This document shows positions 17,945 to 26,099 of a stretch of DNA of 35,134 nucleotides, piece by piece. The first letter of the stretch is position 1; each line of letters starts with the position of its first letter. Origin of the DNA: Pseudomonadota bacterium (GTDB lineage: Bacteria > Pseudomonadota > Alphaproteobacteria > Rhizobiales > Pleomorphomonadaceae). Made by a program: the position numbers and the translations under genes. The notes beneath the pieces are model-generated. The model did not search any database. It was not told the origin of the DNA and saw nothing but the letters and a program-made list of their open reading frames with translations. The stretch lies in assembly GCA_018262505.1 (NCBI GenBank), contig JAGSYV010000060.1, positions 1-35,134 of the forward strand. The letters run 5' to 3'.

Positions 17945-18829
17945 ATGCAGACCAAGCGCACCGTCTTTGGCAATCGCCTGCTGCCCTACGCGCTCCTCTT
18001 GCCGCAGCTCGCCGTGACCGTCATTTTTTTCCTGTGGCCAGCGGCGCAGGCAATTCTCCAGTCGTTCCTGCGCGAAGACGCCTTCGGCCTTTCCACCACC
18101 TGGGTCGGTCTTGCCAACTATGCCGATCTTCTGCACGACCCGAATTATCTCAACTCCCTGAAGGTGACGGCGATTTTCGCGCCAGCCGTGACGCTGCTGT
18201 CCGTCGGTCTTGGCCTCGTCTTCGCCGCCAGTCTCGACCGGCTGGTTCGGGGTAGCCGTGTTTACGCCACGCTGCTGGTCTGGCCCTATGCGGTGGCGCC
18301 GGCCGTTGGCGGCATCATGTGGTGGTTCTTGTTCAACCCCACCATCGGCCTGCTGCCATACCTCCTCGCCATGGTCGGCTACCGTTGGGATCACTCCCTA
18401 CAGCCGACAGATGCCATGATCCTGGTGGTGATCGCCGCGAGCTGGAAGCAGGTGTCCTACAACTTCCTGTTCTTCATGGCCGGCTTGCAGGCGATTCCGA
18501 AATCGATGATCGAGGCCGCGGCCATTGATGGCGCCGGACCGGTGAAGCGCTTCTTCACCATCGCTTTTCCGCTGCTGTCGCCCACCACCTTCTTTTTGGC
18601 GGTCATCAATCTCGTCTACGCGATGTTCGACACCTTCCCGGTGATCCACGCCACCACTGGCGGCAATCCGGCCCAGTCGACCAATATCCTGGTCTACAAG
18701 GTGTTCGTCGACGGGTTCATTGGACTGAACCTCGGGTCTTCGGCCGCCCAATCGGTGGTGTTGATGGTGATCGTCGTGGCGCTGACAGTGATCCAGTTCA
18801 AATGGGTCGAGCGCAAAGTAACCTATTGA
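17945..18829 (+). CDS. ugpA: Glycerol-3-phosphate ABC transporter permease UgpA
   Basis: A 294-residue inner-membrane permease with about six helices, one of the two channel subunits of the UgpBAEC importer. The cytoplasmic EAA coupling loop reads [22 protein letters not shown], which contacts the UgpC ATPase. The length equals E. coli UgpA (295). The ATG at 17945 has only a weak ribosome binding site, which together with the upstream hairpin suggests lower expression than ugpB. ugpE follows after 10 bases. Confidence 0.93.
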   Translation: MQTKRTVFGNRLLPYALLLPQLAVTVIFFLWPAAQAILQSFLREDAFGLSTTWVGLANYADLLHDPNYLNSLKVTAIFAPAVTLLSVGLGLVFAASLDRLVRGSRVYATLLVWPYAVAPAVGGIMWWFLFNPTIGLLPYLLAMVGYRWDHSLQPTDAMILVVIAASWKQVSYNFLFFMAGLQAIPKSMIEAAAIDGAGPVKRFFTIAFPLLSPTTFFLAVINLVYAMFDTFPVIHATTGGNPAQSTNILVYKVFVDGFIGLNLGSSAAQSVVLMVIVVALTVIQFKWVERKVTY

Positions 18830-18839
18830 GGAACCGATC

Positions 18840-19688
18840 ATGATCGATCGCCATCCCTGGCTCGACGCGCTCGCCCATGCCGTGCTGATCGTTGGCGTGC
18901 TGGTCGTCGCGTTCCCGGTCTACGTGGCGGTGATCGCCTCGACGCATGGCCCCAATGACTTCATGTCCGGGCTGATTCCGCTGCTGCCGGGCAGTGAAAT
19001 GCTGGCCAACTACCGCTCGATGCTGACCGACGGCCTCTCAAGCTCAGGCGCGCCGCCGCTCGGCGGCATGCTGTGGAATTCGCTGGTGATGGCGCTCTGC
19101 ATTGCCTTCGGCAAAATCGTCATCTCCATCCTGTCGGCCTACGCCATCGTCTACTTCCGCTTTCCCTTCCGGGCGGTCGCCTTCTGGATGATTTTCATCA
19201 CGCTGATGCTGCCTGTCGAAGTGCGCATCGTGCCGACGTTCAAGGTGGTAGCCGATCTCGGCCTGCTCGATAGCTATGCCGGCCTCACGATACCGCTGAT
19301 CGCCTCGGCAACGGCCACCTTTCTGTTCCGACAGTTCTTCCTGACGGTGCCGGACGAACTGATGGAAGCGGCGCGTATCGATGGCGCCGGGCCACTCAAG
19401 TTCTTCCGGGACATACTGCTGCCGCTCAGCCGCACCAACATCGCCGCGCTGTTCGTCATTCTCTTCATCTACGGCTGGAACCAGTACCTCTGGCCAATGA
19501 TGATCACCACCACATCCAGCCACTACACCATCGTCATGGGCATCAAGCGCATGTCGGATGTTGCCGACGCATTGCCGCAGTGGAACGTCGTGATGACCAC
19601 GGTCGTGCTGGCCATGCTGCCGCCGGTGATCGTGGTCGTCGGTATGCAGCGGCTGTTCGTCAAAGGCCTCATCGAAACGGAGAAATGA
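18840..19688 (+). CDS. ugpE: Glycerol-3-phosphate ABC transporter permease UgpE
   Basis: A 282-residue permease partner of UgpA, again with about six helices. Its EAA loop reads [23 protein letters not shown]. The segment [14 protein letters not shown] is characteristic of UgpE-type MalG-family permeases, and the length equals E. coli UgpE (281). An AGGAACCG sequence before the ATG gives a reasonable ribosome binding site. The stop codon abuts the ugpC start region (ATGAGCATG), indicating coupled translation. Confidence 0.93.
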   Translation: MIDRHPWLDALAHAVLIVGVLVVAFPVYVAVIASTHGPNDFMSGLIPLLPGSEMLANYRSMLTDGLSSSGAPPLGGMLWNSLVMALCIAFGKIVISILSAYAIVYFRFPFRAVAFWMIFITLMLPVEVRIVPTFKVVADLGLLDSYAGLTIPLIASATATFLFRQFFLTVPDELMEAARIDGAGPLKFFRDILLPLSRTNIAALFVILFIYGWNQYLWPMMITTTSSHYTIVMGIKRMSDVADALPQWNVVMTTVVLAMLPPVIVVVGMQRLFVKGLIETEK

Positions 19689-19690
19689 GC

Positions 19691-20752
19691 ATGTCCGCTA
19701 TCGAAATCGCCGCTGTGAGCAAGGTCTACGCTGGCGGTATCCGGGCCGTTTCCGATGTCAGTCTTTTGATCGCCGACGGCGAATTCATCGTGCTGGTCGG
19801 CCCGTCCGGCTGTGGCAAGTCGACGCTCTTGAGGATGATCGCCGGCCTCGAAAGCATCAGTTCAGGAACCGTCGCCATCGGCAGCCGGGTGGTCAACGAG
19901 GTCGATCCGGCGGCGCGCAACATCGCCATGGTATTTCAGAATTACGCCCTCTATCCGCACATGAGCGTCTACGACAATCTCGCCTATGGCCTTCGGAACC
20001 GTGGTGTGCCCAAGGCGGACATTGATGCCCGTGTCGCTGAGGCGGCGCGCATGTTGGAGATCTCGCCGTTTCTCGACCGCAAGCCGAAGCAGCTTTCCGG
20101 TGGTCAGCGGCAGCGAGTCGCCATGGGGCGTGCCATCGTCCGCAAGCCCGACGCTTTCCTGTTTGACGAGCCTCTCAGTAACCTCGACGCCAAGCTGCGT
20201 GTTTCCATGCGTGGCGAAATCAGGCAACTGCAGCGACGGCTCGGCGTCACGTCGGTCTACGTGACGCACGACCAGCTCGAGGCGATGACGCTGGCCGATC
20301 GCATCGTGGTGCTGTACGGCGGTCGCATCGAGCAGGTTGGCCGACCGCTCGACGTCTATCACAACCCTGCCTCGACCTTCGTGGCAAGCTTCATCGGCTC
20401 GCCGGCGATGAATCTCGCCGACGCCGAAGTGTCGGGCGGATCCGTGGCGATCGGTGAGCAGGTCATGGCGAGCGGGGTTGCGGGGATTGCCGATGGCAAG
20501 CTGACGGTCGGGCTTCGCGCCGAAGATATCCAGCCGGACGAATCCGGCACCGGCGTGCCCTTTGCCGTGCGCTATATCGAAGAACTCGGCGCCCAGAGGC
20601 TGGTGCACGGCTCGGTCGAAGGACGACATCTGACCATGGCGCTGTCGCCGGATGTGCCGCTGGCCGACGAAATAAGAGTGATGGTGGCCGCCGATCGGCT
20701 GCACTTCTTCGAAAACGGCAGCGGTCGACGGATGGCGCGGCGAGGGGCGTAG
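19691..20752 (+). CDS. ugpC: Glycerol-3-phosphate ABC transporter ATPase UgpC
   Basis: A 353-residue ATPase of the MalK/UgpC group. It has Walker [10 protein letters not shown] (37-45), signature LSGGQRQR, Walker B AFLFDE followed by [10 protein letters not shown], and a C-terminal TOBE/OB regulatory domain with [11 protein letters not shown]. The ATG at 19691 is preferred because GGAG (19679-19682) sits 8 bases upstream; an ATG at 19685, overlapping the ugpE stop, would add two residues. It is the last ugp gene and converges with the isochorismatase-like gene 16 bases away. MalK-type ATPases are often promiscuous, so it may still serve other importers if UgpB is lost. Confidence 0.93.
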   Translation: MSAIEIAAVSKVYAGGIRAVSDVSLLIADGEFIVLVGPSGCGKSTLLRMIAGLESISSGTVAIGSRVVNEVDPAARNIAMVFQNYALYPHMSVYDNLAYGLRNRGVPKADIDARVAEAARMLEISPFLDRKPKQLSGGQRQRVAMGRAIVRKPDAFLFDEPLSNLDAKLRVSMRGEIRQLQRRLGVTSVYVTHDQLEAMTLADRIVVLYGGRIEQVGRPLDVYHNPASTFVASFIGSPAMNLADAEVSGGSVAIGEQVMASGVAGIADGKLTVGLRAEDIQPDESGTGVPFAVRYIEELGAQRLVHGSVEGRHLTMALSPDVPLADEIRVMVAADRLHFFENGSGRRMARRGA

Positions 20753-20768
20753 GCCAAGCCTATCGTGC

Positions 20769-21461
20769 TCAGGCCGGCAGGTAGCCGATCACCTCGTCGG
20801 TGCTCATCACCGAGCAGTAGATCATGTTCATGATCTCCAGTTCGCGGTCGTGCAGGTCCATGGTCCCGGCGGCGCAAGCGTCCTCGGCGACGATGACGTC
20901 GAAGCTCTCGTCGGCGAGGCTGCGCACCGTCGATGCGATGCACTGGTCGGTGAAAATGCCACAGCAGACGACGTGGGTGATGCCGAGGTTGGCGAGCACC
21001 AGGCGAAGATTGGTGCCGGTAAGCGCGCTGTCGGTGGTCTTGGTGACCACGATCTCATCACCCTCAGGGGCGATGGCCGGTACGATCTGCGACGGCGCCT
21101 CGTCCTTCGGCAGCAACAGATTGTTCCAGCCCGGTTTCTTCTGGCTGAGCGAACGGTCGCGGCCGTCGTGGCGCAGCGCGGCGATGCGGGCATAAAGTAC
21201 ATCGAGCCCTCGGCCGCGAAAGGCCGCGAGCAGTTTCTGGATCGACGGGATCACCGTACCGTGCATGCGCTCGTGGAACGGAGCCCAGGCGTGATAGCGG
21301 GCGAGTTCGTCATCGGTGAGCGTCGCAGGGGCAGGGCGTTCGAGATAGACATTCTGTACGTCGATGACGAGCAACGCGACCTTGCCCGGAACAAGCACAG
21401 GATCTTCCGGCTCGGGAGCGCCGTCGTAATAGAAGGAGCGGCGGGCTGTCTTCCAGGTCAT
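20769..21461 (-). CDS. Isochorismatase-family cysteine hydrolase
   Basis: A 230-residue cytoplasmic hydrolase of the isochorismatase-like fold. The family triad is visible as Asp 34 (LLVIDVQN), Lys 141 (VVTKTTDSALTGTNL) and Cys 174 (GIFTDQCIAST). Members cleave amides, ureides or vinyl ethers (nicotinamidase, RutB, N-carbamoyl amidases and others). The specific substrate is not evident. It lies 24 bases downstream of the S33 hydrolase and probably belongs to the luxR-hydrolase transcript, so an amide or ureide related to the LuxR-solo signal is an attractive but unproven substrate. Confidence 0.88.
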   Translation of the reverse strand: MTWKTARRSFYYDGAPEPEDPVLVPGKVALLVIDVQNVYLERPAPATLTDDELARYHAWAPFHERMHGTVIPSIQKLLAAFRGRGLDVLYARIAALRHDGRDRSLSQKKPGWNNLLLPKDEAPSQIVPAIAPEGDEIVVTKTTDSALTGTNLRLVLANLGITHVVCCGIFTDQCIASTVRSLADESFDVIVAEDACAAGTMDLHDRELEIMNMIYCSVMSTDEVIGYLPA

Positions 21462-21485
21462 GGTCGGTCCTTGGCTTTTGGAGCT

Positions 21486-22391
21486 CTATCCATCGACAGA
21501 CTTCAGGAAGTCCGACACGGTGGCAAGGCATTTCGCCTCTTCCTCGACGTGCGGCATGTGGCTCGAATGTTCGAACAGGACCCAGCGAACGCCGGGGACC
21601 TTCTCGACATAGGGGCGAACCACCTCGGGTGTCGCCTCGTCATATTTGCCGGAGATCAGCAGCGAAGGCACGTTGATGAGCGGCAGGCGGTCCTCGATGG
21701 TCCAGTCCTTCATCGTTCCGATGACGTGGAATTCTGTCGGGCCATTCATGTTGATGTAGACGGTGTTGTCGAGGTCCATCAGCTCAAAGGTGCGGCTCAC
21801 TTCCTTCGGCCAAGGATCGAGGCGGCAGACGTGACGGTTGTAGAACACTCGGGAGGCCGCAACGTAGTCGGGATGGGTGATGGTGCCGGCCGCTTCATGC
21901 TTCAGAAGGGTTGCCTGCACCTTGGGCGGCAGTTCCTCGCGCAGGCGGTTCGCTTCGCTCACCCAGGTGTGCATGTTGGCCGGCGAATTGGCTATGATCA
22001 GCGCCTTGAGACCCGTCGGCCGACGCACGGCATGTTCGGCGCCCAGCATGCCGCCCCAGGACTGGCCGAGATAGGCATAGCGGTCGGCGATGCCAAGATG
22101 GGAGAGCAGGGCGTCGAGCTGGTCGAGGAACAGCTTGATCGTCCAGAATTCCTTACCCTTGTCGGGCAGGTGCGTCGAGTTGCCGGAGCCGAGCTGGTCG
22201 TAGTGAATGACGGCGCGGCCATCGAGGTCGGCGATGCGCTTGAAGCTGTCGACGTAATCATGCGTACAACCCGGACCGCCGTGGGCGACGATCAATGGCA
22301 AGCGGGGAGACGATAGCGAGCCGCTGACGCGATACCAGGTTTCGTAAGCGCCGAAAGGCGCAAATCCTTCATTGACGTCAGCCACTCTCAT
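21486..22391 (-). CDS. Proline iminopeptidase-like alpha/beta hydrolase (S33)
   Basis: A 301-residue serine hydrolase of the proline-iminopeptidase/L-amino-acid-amidase type. It has the oxyanion motif HGGPG (37-41), nucleophile elbow GQSWGG (Ser 111), acid Asp 251 ([10 protein letters not shown]) and His 278 (HSSHMPH). No signal peptide is seen, so it is cytoplasmic. It is clearly related to the hydrolase gene at 23392, sharing the RHVCRL...WP segment. It lies 61 bases after the LuxR solo, an association known for PAB LuxR solos. The ATG at 22391 has GGAG only two bases away; a GTG two codons in (22385) has better spacing, so the start may be 22385. Likely acts on small peptides or amides. 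Confidence 0.9.
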   Translation of the reverse strand: MRVADVNEGFAPFGAYETWYRVSGSLSSPRLPLIVAHGGPGCTHDYVDSFKRIADLDGRAVIHYDQLGSGNSTHLPDKGKEFWTIKLFLDQLDALLSHLGIADRYAYLGQSWGGMLGAEHAVRRPTGLKALIIANSPANMHTWVSEANRLREELPPKVQATLLKHEAAGTITHPDYVAASRVFYNRHVCRLDPWPKEVSRTFELMDLDNTVYINMNGPTEFHVIGTMKDWTIEDRLPLINVPSLLISGKYDEATPEVVRPYVEKVPGVRWVLFEHSSHMPHVEEEAKCLATVSDFLKSVDG

Positions 22392-22394
22392 TCT

Positions 22395-22431
22395 CCGCGC
22401 TGCTTATGCGTTGAGCAAAAACATAGCGCGG
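22395..22431 (-). promoter_or_regulatory. Hairpin covering the ribosome binding site of the S33 hydrolase gene
   Basis: On the minus strand, CCGCGCT and AGCGCGG (7 perfect GC-rich pairs, 23-base loop) lie between luxR and the hydrolase gene. The second arm runs into the GGAG just before the start codon. Folding would hide the ribosome binding site. No T-run follows, so it is not a terminator. Confidence 0.4.
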
Positions 22432-22452
22432 CGAAAAGCTGAGCAGCAGCTA

Positions 22453-23235
22453 TCAGAAGTTATAGGTCTGAGGTTCGTCGAGCAGCCGATAATGGATGGC
22501 GCGCACCACGGCCTGGGTGCGGTTGCGTGCACCCAACTTGCGGATCGCCGAGTTGAGATGCATCACCACCGTCGGCACCGAGCGGTCGATGATCCGCGAG
22601 ATTTCCTTAGCTGACAGGCCCTCGGCGGAGTGGCGCAGACATTCGCGTTCGCGGTCGGTGAGACGCGGCATGGCGCCGATGCGGGCGGGCGCATCAAAAG
22701 CCGAATAGGCTGTTTCGTGAAAGAGATGGGCGAGCAGCCCGAAGTCGGCCAGCGCACCTTCGGCGGCGCGCTGGAAATCGGTGCCGGCACTGAAGCAGAC
22801 ACCGGTCACCGTTGCATAGTCGCCGCGTGGCAGGTGCACCGGCACGGTAACGCCGGATGTCAGACCTCGATCGCGGAGATAGCTCTCGACCGGACGACTG
22901 TCGTCGCAAAGATACTTGCGGATCGCCGTGTTGGCGTCGCGATCATAGTTCCAGAAAAAGGGCGTCGACGTCCGAATGGCGAGTTGCTGTACCGGATCGA
23001 AGCGGAAGTAACCGCGACCGCACCAGTACTCGTGCATGTCCTCCGGCACATTCCTGAGCTTGAGGACCGACGGGATATTCATGCTGCCATCGACGTCGTA
23101 GGGCACCGGCGTGTAGTCGTAGATGAGCGCGTCGAAGCCGAAGCCCTTCATCATATCGAAGGCTTGGTCGATGCACCCCTCCAGGCCGGTCTCGGTGGCG
23201 AGCCGCTCTTTGACGGCGGCGATGTCGACGGGCAT
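22453..23235 (-). CDS. LuxR solo of the plant-responsive (PAB/PipR-like) type
   Basis: A 260-residue transcription factor with an N-terminal autoinducer-binding domain (about 15-175) and a C-terminal LuxR helix-turn-helix (about 190-250: LTDRERECL, then GLSAKEISRI). Aligned on the D-P pair (Asp 80, Pro 81 = TraR D70, P71) and Trp 95 (= W85), the positions of TraR W57 and Y61 are Met 67 and Trp 71. These are the substitutions that define the OryR/XccR/PsoR/NesR/PipR subfamily, which responds to plant compounds rather than acyl-homoserine lactones. No luxI synthase is in the window. It has a GGAG ribosome binding site 9 bases before the ATG. It is divergent from one S33 hydrolase and upstream of another. 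Confidence 0.92.
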   Translation of the reverse strand: MPVDIAAVKERLATETGLEGCIDQAFDMMKGFGFDALIYDYTPVPYDVDGSMNIPSVLKLRNVPEDMHEYWCGRGYFRFDPVQQLAIRTSTPFFWNYDRDANTAIRKYLCDDSRPVESYLRDRGLTSGVTVPVHLPRGDYATVTGVCFSAGTDFQRAAEGALADFGLLAHLFHETAYSAFDAPARIGAMPRLTDRERECLRHSAEGLSAKEISRIIDRSVPTVVMHLNSAIRKLGARNRTQAVVRAIHYRLLDEPQTYNF

Positions 23236-23256
23236 CTATAGCTACTCCGGAGTGGA

Positions 23257-23277
23257 AAGCCCCATAAATGGTGGCTT
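23257..23277. promoter_or_regulatory. Candidate lux-box-like dyad between luxR solo and divergent hydrolase
   Basis: Outer arms AAGCC (23257-23261) and GGCTT (23273-23277) enclose inner arms CCAT/ATGG around AA, with one extra T on the right side. The 21-base size and dyad symmetry fit a LuxR-type site. It lies 22 bases upstream of the luxR start, and about 115-135 bases before the divergent hydrolase. It does not obviously match a named lux box, so the assignment rests on position and symmetry. Confidence 0.35.
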
Positions 23278-23391
23278 ATGCTCCTCCATCCCACGAACCC
23301 TATCACTTCTAATAGCTGGTGTTGAGCGGCAATTCATCCAAAAATTGGTCACGCTCAAATCGTGGGCTTTGAATTTGGCTGGAGATCGACC

Positions 23392-24282
23392 ATGTGGCGG
23401 GAAATCGCCCCGGATGCCACGCACGTAGTGAAAGTCGACGGCTACGACGTCATCGCCTACGAGTTCGGCGCGGGCGAGGAGGTCGTTTTCCTGGCCAACG
23501 GCGGCCCTGGTCTTCCCTGCGACTATTTGCGCGAGGCTCACTCCTGTCTGATCGATCAGGGCTACCGCGTTATCGCCTTCGACCAGCTTGGCACCGGTGC
23601 CTCCGACAGGCCGACCGATCCTGCCCTCTGGACGATCGGACGCTATGTCGAGGAGACGGAGACGGTTCGTCGGGCGCTCGGACTAGGCAAGGTGCATTTC
23701 CTCGGCCATTCCTGGGGCGGCTGGCTCGCCATCGACTACGCGCTGACCTATCCCGAGGCCCTCAAGACGCTGATTCTCGAGGATACCGTCGCCGACATGC
23801 CGCATCTCATCGGTGAGCTTGAGCGCCTGCGCGGCGCGTTGGGTTCGGAGACGGTGGCGATGATGCAGGCGCACGAGGCAGTTGGCACCATCGACCATCC
23901 CGAATATCTGGCGGCGATCACCCTGCTCAACTACCGCCACGTCTGCCGCCTGAAGGAATGGCCGGCGCCGGTCAATCGGTCGCTGTCCGACTGGAACATG
24001 GGCCCCTATGGCACCATGCAGGGACCCAACGAATTTCTCTACATCGGCAATCTCAAGGACTGGAACCGTGTTGCCGACCTTCACAAGATCACCGTGCCGA
24101 CGCTGATCACCTGCGGCGAACACGACGAGCTGACGCCGGCCTGTGCGCTGCGTATGAAGCTCCATCTGCCGAACGCCGAACTCCGGGTGTTCGCCAACGC
24201 GAGCCATATGCCATTCTACGAGAACCCCGGTGATTACTACCCAGCGCTCCTAGCCTTCCTCGGGAAACACAGCCAACAATGA
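23392..24282 (+). CDS. Proline iminopeptidase-like alpha/beta hydrolase (S33), second copy
   Basis: A 296-residue serine hydrolase related to the minus-strand copy at 21486. It has the oxyanion motif NGGPG (36-40), elbow GHSWGG (Ser 107), acid Asp 245 (CGEHDELTP) and His 272 (NASHMPF). The usual HGGPG has become NGGPG, which may alter specificity. The ATG at 23392 is preferred over an upstream GTG at 23362 because GGAG lies 7 bases before it. It is divergent from luxR and heads a six-gene run with the dipeptide-type importer (46 bases to the permease gene). It probably hydrolyses the imported peptide or amide in the cytoplasm. Confidence 0.9.
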   Translation: MWREIAPDATHVVKVDGYDVIAYEFGAGEEVVFLANGGPGLPCDYLREAHSCLIDQGYRVIAFDQLGTGASDRPTDPALWTIGRYVEETETVRRALGLGKVHFLGHSWGGWLAIDYALTYPEALKTLILEDTVADMPHLIGELERLRGALGSETVAMMQAHEAVGTIDHPEYLAAITLLNYRHVCRLKEWPAPVNRSLSDWNMGPYGTMQGPNEFLYIGNLKDWNRVADLHKITVPTLITCGEHDELTPACALRMKLHLPNAELRVFANASHMPFYENPGDYYPALLAFLGKHSQQ

Positions 24283-24327
24283 CGATTGTCCCACCCATGC
24301 CATTCGCTGCCACGTCTGGAAGCCGCG

Positions 24328-25266
24328 ATGCACCGGTATAAGTTCGTTCTCCATCGCCCCTTGCAGTTCCTGCCGGTGCTGTTCGGCATCAGCGTGATCA
24401 CTTTTGTCCTGGTCCGCCTGATCCCCGGCGATCCGGCGCGTGTGCTGCTCGGTACCAAGTCGACGCCGGCCGCCATCGCGGCCATCCGCGCCCAATATGG
24501 CCTCGATCAGCCGATCTGGCTGCAATACTTCTACTTTCTTCAGAACCTCGCCCACGGCGAGATGGGCAAATCGATCCTCTACAAGATCGACGTGCTGAAG
24601 CTGATTACCACCCGCATCGAGCCGACGCTGACGCTGGTACTTTGCTCGGTGCTGCTGTCGCTTGTCATCGCCATGCCGCTCGCCTCGCTGGCGGCCCGGT
24701 CGAACGGCGGGCCGGCCGACCATGCCGTTCGCTTTGTCTCGACCTTCGGCATCGGCTTTCCGCCGTTCTGGCTGGCGCTGATGCTGATCATCTTCTTCTC
24801 GGTGCGGCTCGATGTGTTTCCGGTGTCCGGTTATGGCGAGACGGTCGTCGACAAGCTCTATCACCTGATCCTGCCGTCACTGACCATCGCGCTGTCGCTG
24901 TCGACCGTGCTGATCCGTTCGCTGCGGACGGCGATGATCGCCGAGCTGAAGGGAGACGTTGCCACGGCGGCGCGGGCGCGCGGCATGCCGGAAAGCATCG
25001 TGTTCTGGAGGCACGTCATGCCCAACTCGCTGGTGCCGACGGTCAATCTGCTCGCCGTCAACGTCGGCTGGTTGATTGGCGGCACCGTCGTCGTCGAAAG
25101 CGTGTTCGCGCTGCCGGGTATGGGCCAATTGCTCGTCCGCGCCATCTTCTCGCGCGACTACATGGTGGTGCAGGGCGTCGCCATGGTGTTCGCCTGCGCG
25201 ACGGTGCTGGTGAATTTTCTCGCCGACATCGTCACCGTCGCCATCGATCCGAGGGTGAAGCAATGA
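24328..25266 (+). CDS. dppB: Dipeptide/oligopeptide ABC transporter permease, DppB-like
   Basis: A 312-residue inner-membrane permease of the DppB/OppB family with about six helices. The N-terminus has the typical ISVITFVLVRLIPGDPAR segment. The C-terminal part holds the coupling loop (AARARGMPESIVFWRHVMPN) and the family signature VVVESVFALPGMGQLL. The ATG at 24328 has GGAAG upstream; a TTG at 24286 immediately after the hydrolase stop would add 14 unlikely residues. It overlaps dppC by four bases (ATGA). Confidence 0.93.
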   Translation: MHRYKFVLHRPLQFLPVLFGISVITFVLVRLIPGDPARVLLGTKSTPAAIAAIRAQYGLDQPIWLQYFYFLQNLAHGEMGKSILYKIDVLKLITTRIEPTLTLVLCSVLLSLVIAMPLASLAARSNGGPADHAVRFVSTFGIGFPPFWLALMLIIFFSVRLDVFPVSGYGETVVDKLYHLILPSLTIALSLSTVLIRSLRTAMIAELKGDVATAARARGMPESIVFWRHVMPNSLVPTVNLLAVNVGWLIGGTVVVESVFALPGMGQLLVRAIFSRDYMVVQGVAMVFACATVLVNFLADIVTVAIDPRVKQ

Positions 25267-26099
25267 CCGTCGCGCTCGCTCCGGCCTGGAAGGCCGTTCG
25301 GCGGCGGCCAACGCTGCTGGCCGGGCTGATCCTGCTCATCCTCTTCCTGTTCATCGCCTTGCTGGCGCCGGTGATCGCGCCCTACGATCCCATCTTGCAG
25401 AACGGCGACCTGCGGCTTCAGCCGCCATCCTGGGGGCATCCCTTCGGCACCGACAATTTCGGCCGCGACATCTTCTCGCGCGTCCTGTGGGGCACCCGCA
25501 TCGACCTGCAGATCGCGGTGATCGGCGTCGTCTTTCCCTTCCTGATCGGCACGACCGTTGGCACGCTGGCCGGCTATCTCGGCGGCAAGGTCGATACCGT
25601 CTTCATGCGTCTCATCGACATCATTCTCGCTTTCCCCTTCCTGGTGCTGATGCTGTCGATCATCGCCATTCTCGGGCCGGGGCTTCAGAGCTTCTACATC
25701 GCCATGGCGTTGGTCGGCTGGGTGTCCTACGCCCGGCTGATCCGGGCGCAGATGCTGGTGCTGAAAACGGTCGACTATGCGACGGCGGCGCTCAGCCTCG
25801 GCTTCTCCGGCCCGCGCATCATGTTCCGCCATCTTTTGCCCAATGCCATCGCCGGTTCTGTGGTGTTCTCCATGTCGGATTGCGTGCTGGTGCTGCTCTC
25901 CGGCGCCGCCATCAGCTATCTCGGCCTTGGCGTGCAGCCGCCCCTTGCCGAGTGGGGCGTGATGGTGGCGGAAGGGCAAAGCTTCATCACCACCGCCTGG
26001 TGGATCACGCTGTTTCCTGGCCTTTCCATCGTGACGTTGGCCTTCGGTTTCTCGCTGACCGGCGACGGACTTGGCGATCTCCTGGGGGTGCGCGAATGA
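25263..26099 (+). CDS. dppC: Dipeptide/oligopeptide ABC transporter permease, DppC-like
   Basis: A 278-residue permease partner of DppB. It has the N-terminal helix and the family motif HPFGTDNFGRDIFSRVLWGTR, then five more helices, with coupling loop SLGFSGPRIMFRHLLPN and the C-terminal ISYLGLGVQPPLAEWG. The true start is the ATG at 25263, which overlaps the dppB stop. Its own stop overlaps the ATPase start (ATGA at 26096), so the three genes are translationally coupled. Confidence 0.93.
   Translation: MTVALAPAWKAVRRRPTLLAGLILLILFLFIALLAPVIAPYDPILQNGDLRLQPPSWGHPFGTDNFGRDIFSRVLWGTRIDLQIAVIGVVFPFLIGTTVGTLAGYLGGKVDTVFMRLIDIILAFPFLVLMLSIIAILGPGLQSFYIAMALVGWVSYARLIRAQMLVLKTVDYATAALSLGFSGPRIMFRHLLPNAIAGSVVFSMSDCVLVLLSGAAISYLGLGVQPPLAEWGVMVAEGQSFITTAWWITLFPGLSIVTLAFGFSLTGDGLGDLLGVRE

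Noticed and set aside
17630..18017. C-terminal extension of UgpB in the unshifted frame
   Set aside because: The residues are non-family and run into ugpA, while the conserved UgpB end is in another frame. This is better explained as a frameshift.
20850..22316. 488-codon plus-strand open frame opposite the isochorismatase-like and S33 hydrolase genes
   Set aside because: Both opposite genes have complete catalytic motifs. The plus-strand product has biased composition and spans two real genes and their junction.
22453..23235. Canonical AHL quorum-sensing receptor
   Set aside because: No luxI is present in the window, and two ligand-pocket residues carry the PAB substitutions, so a plant-compound-type LuxR solo fits better.
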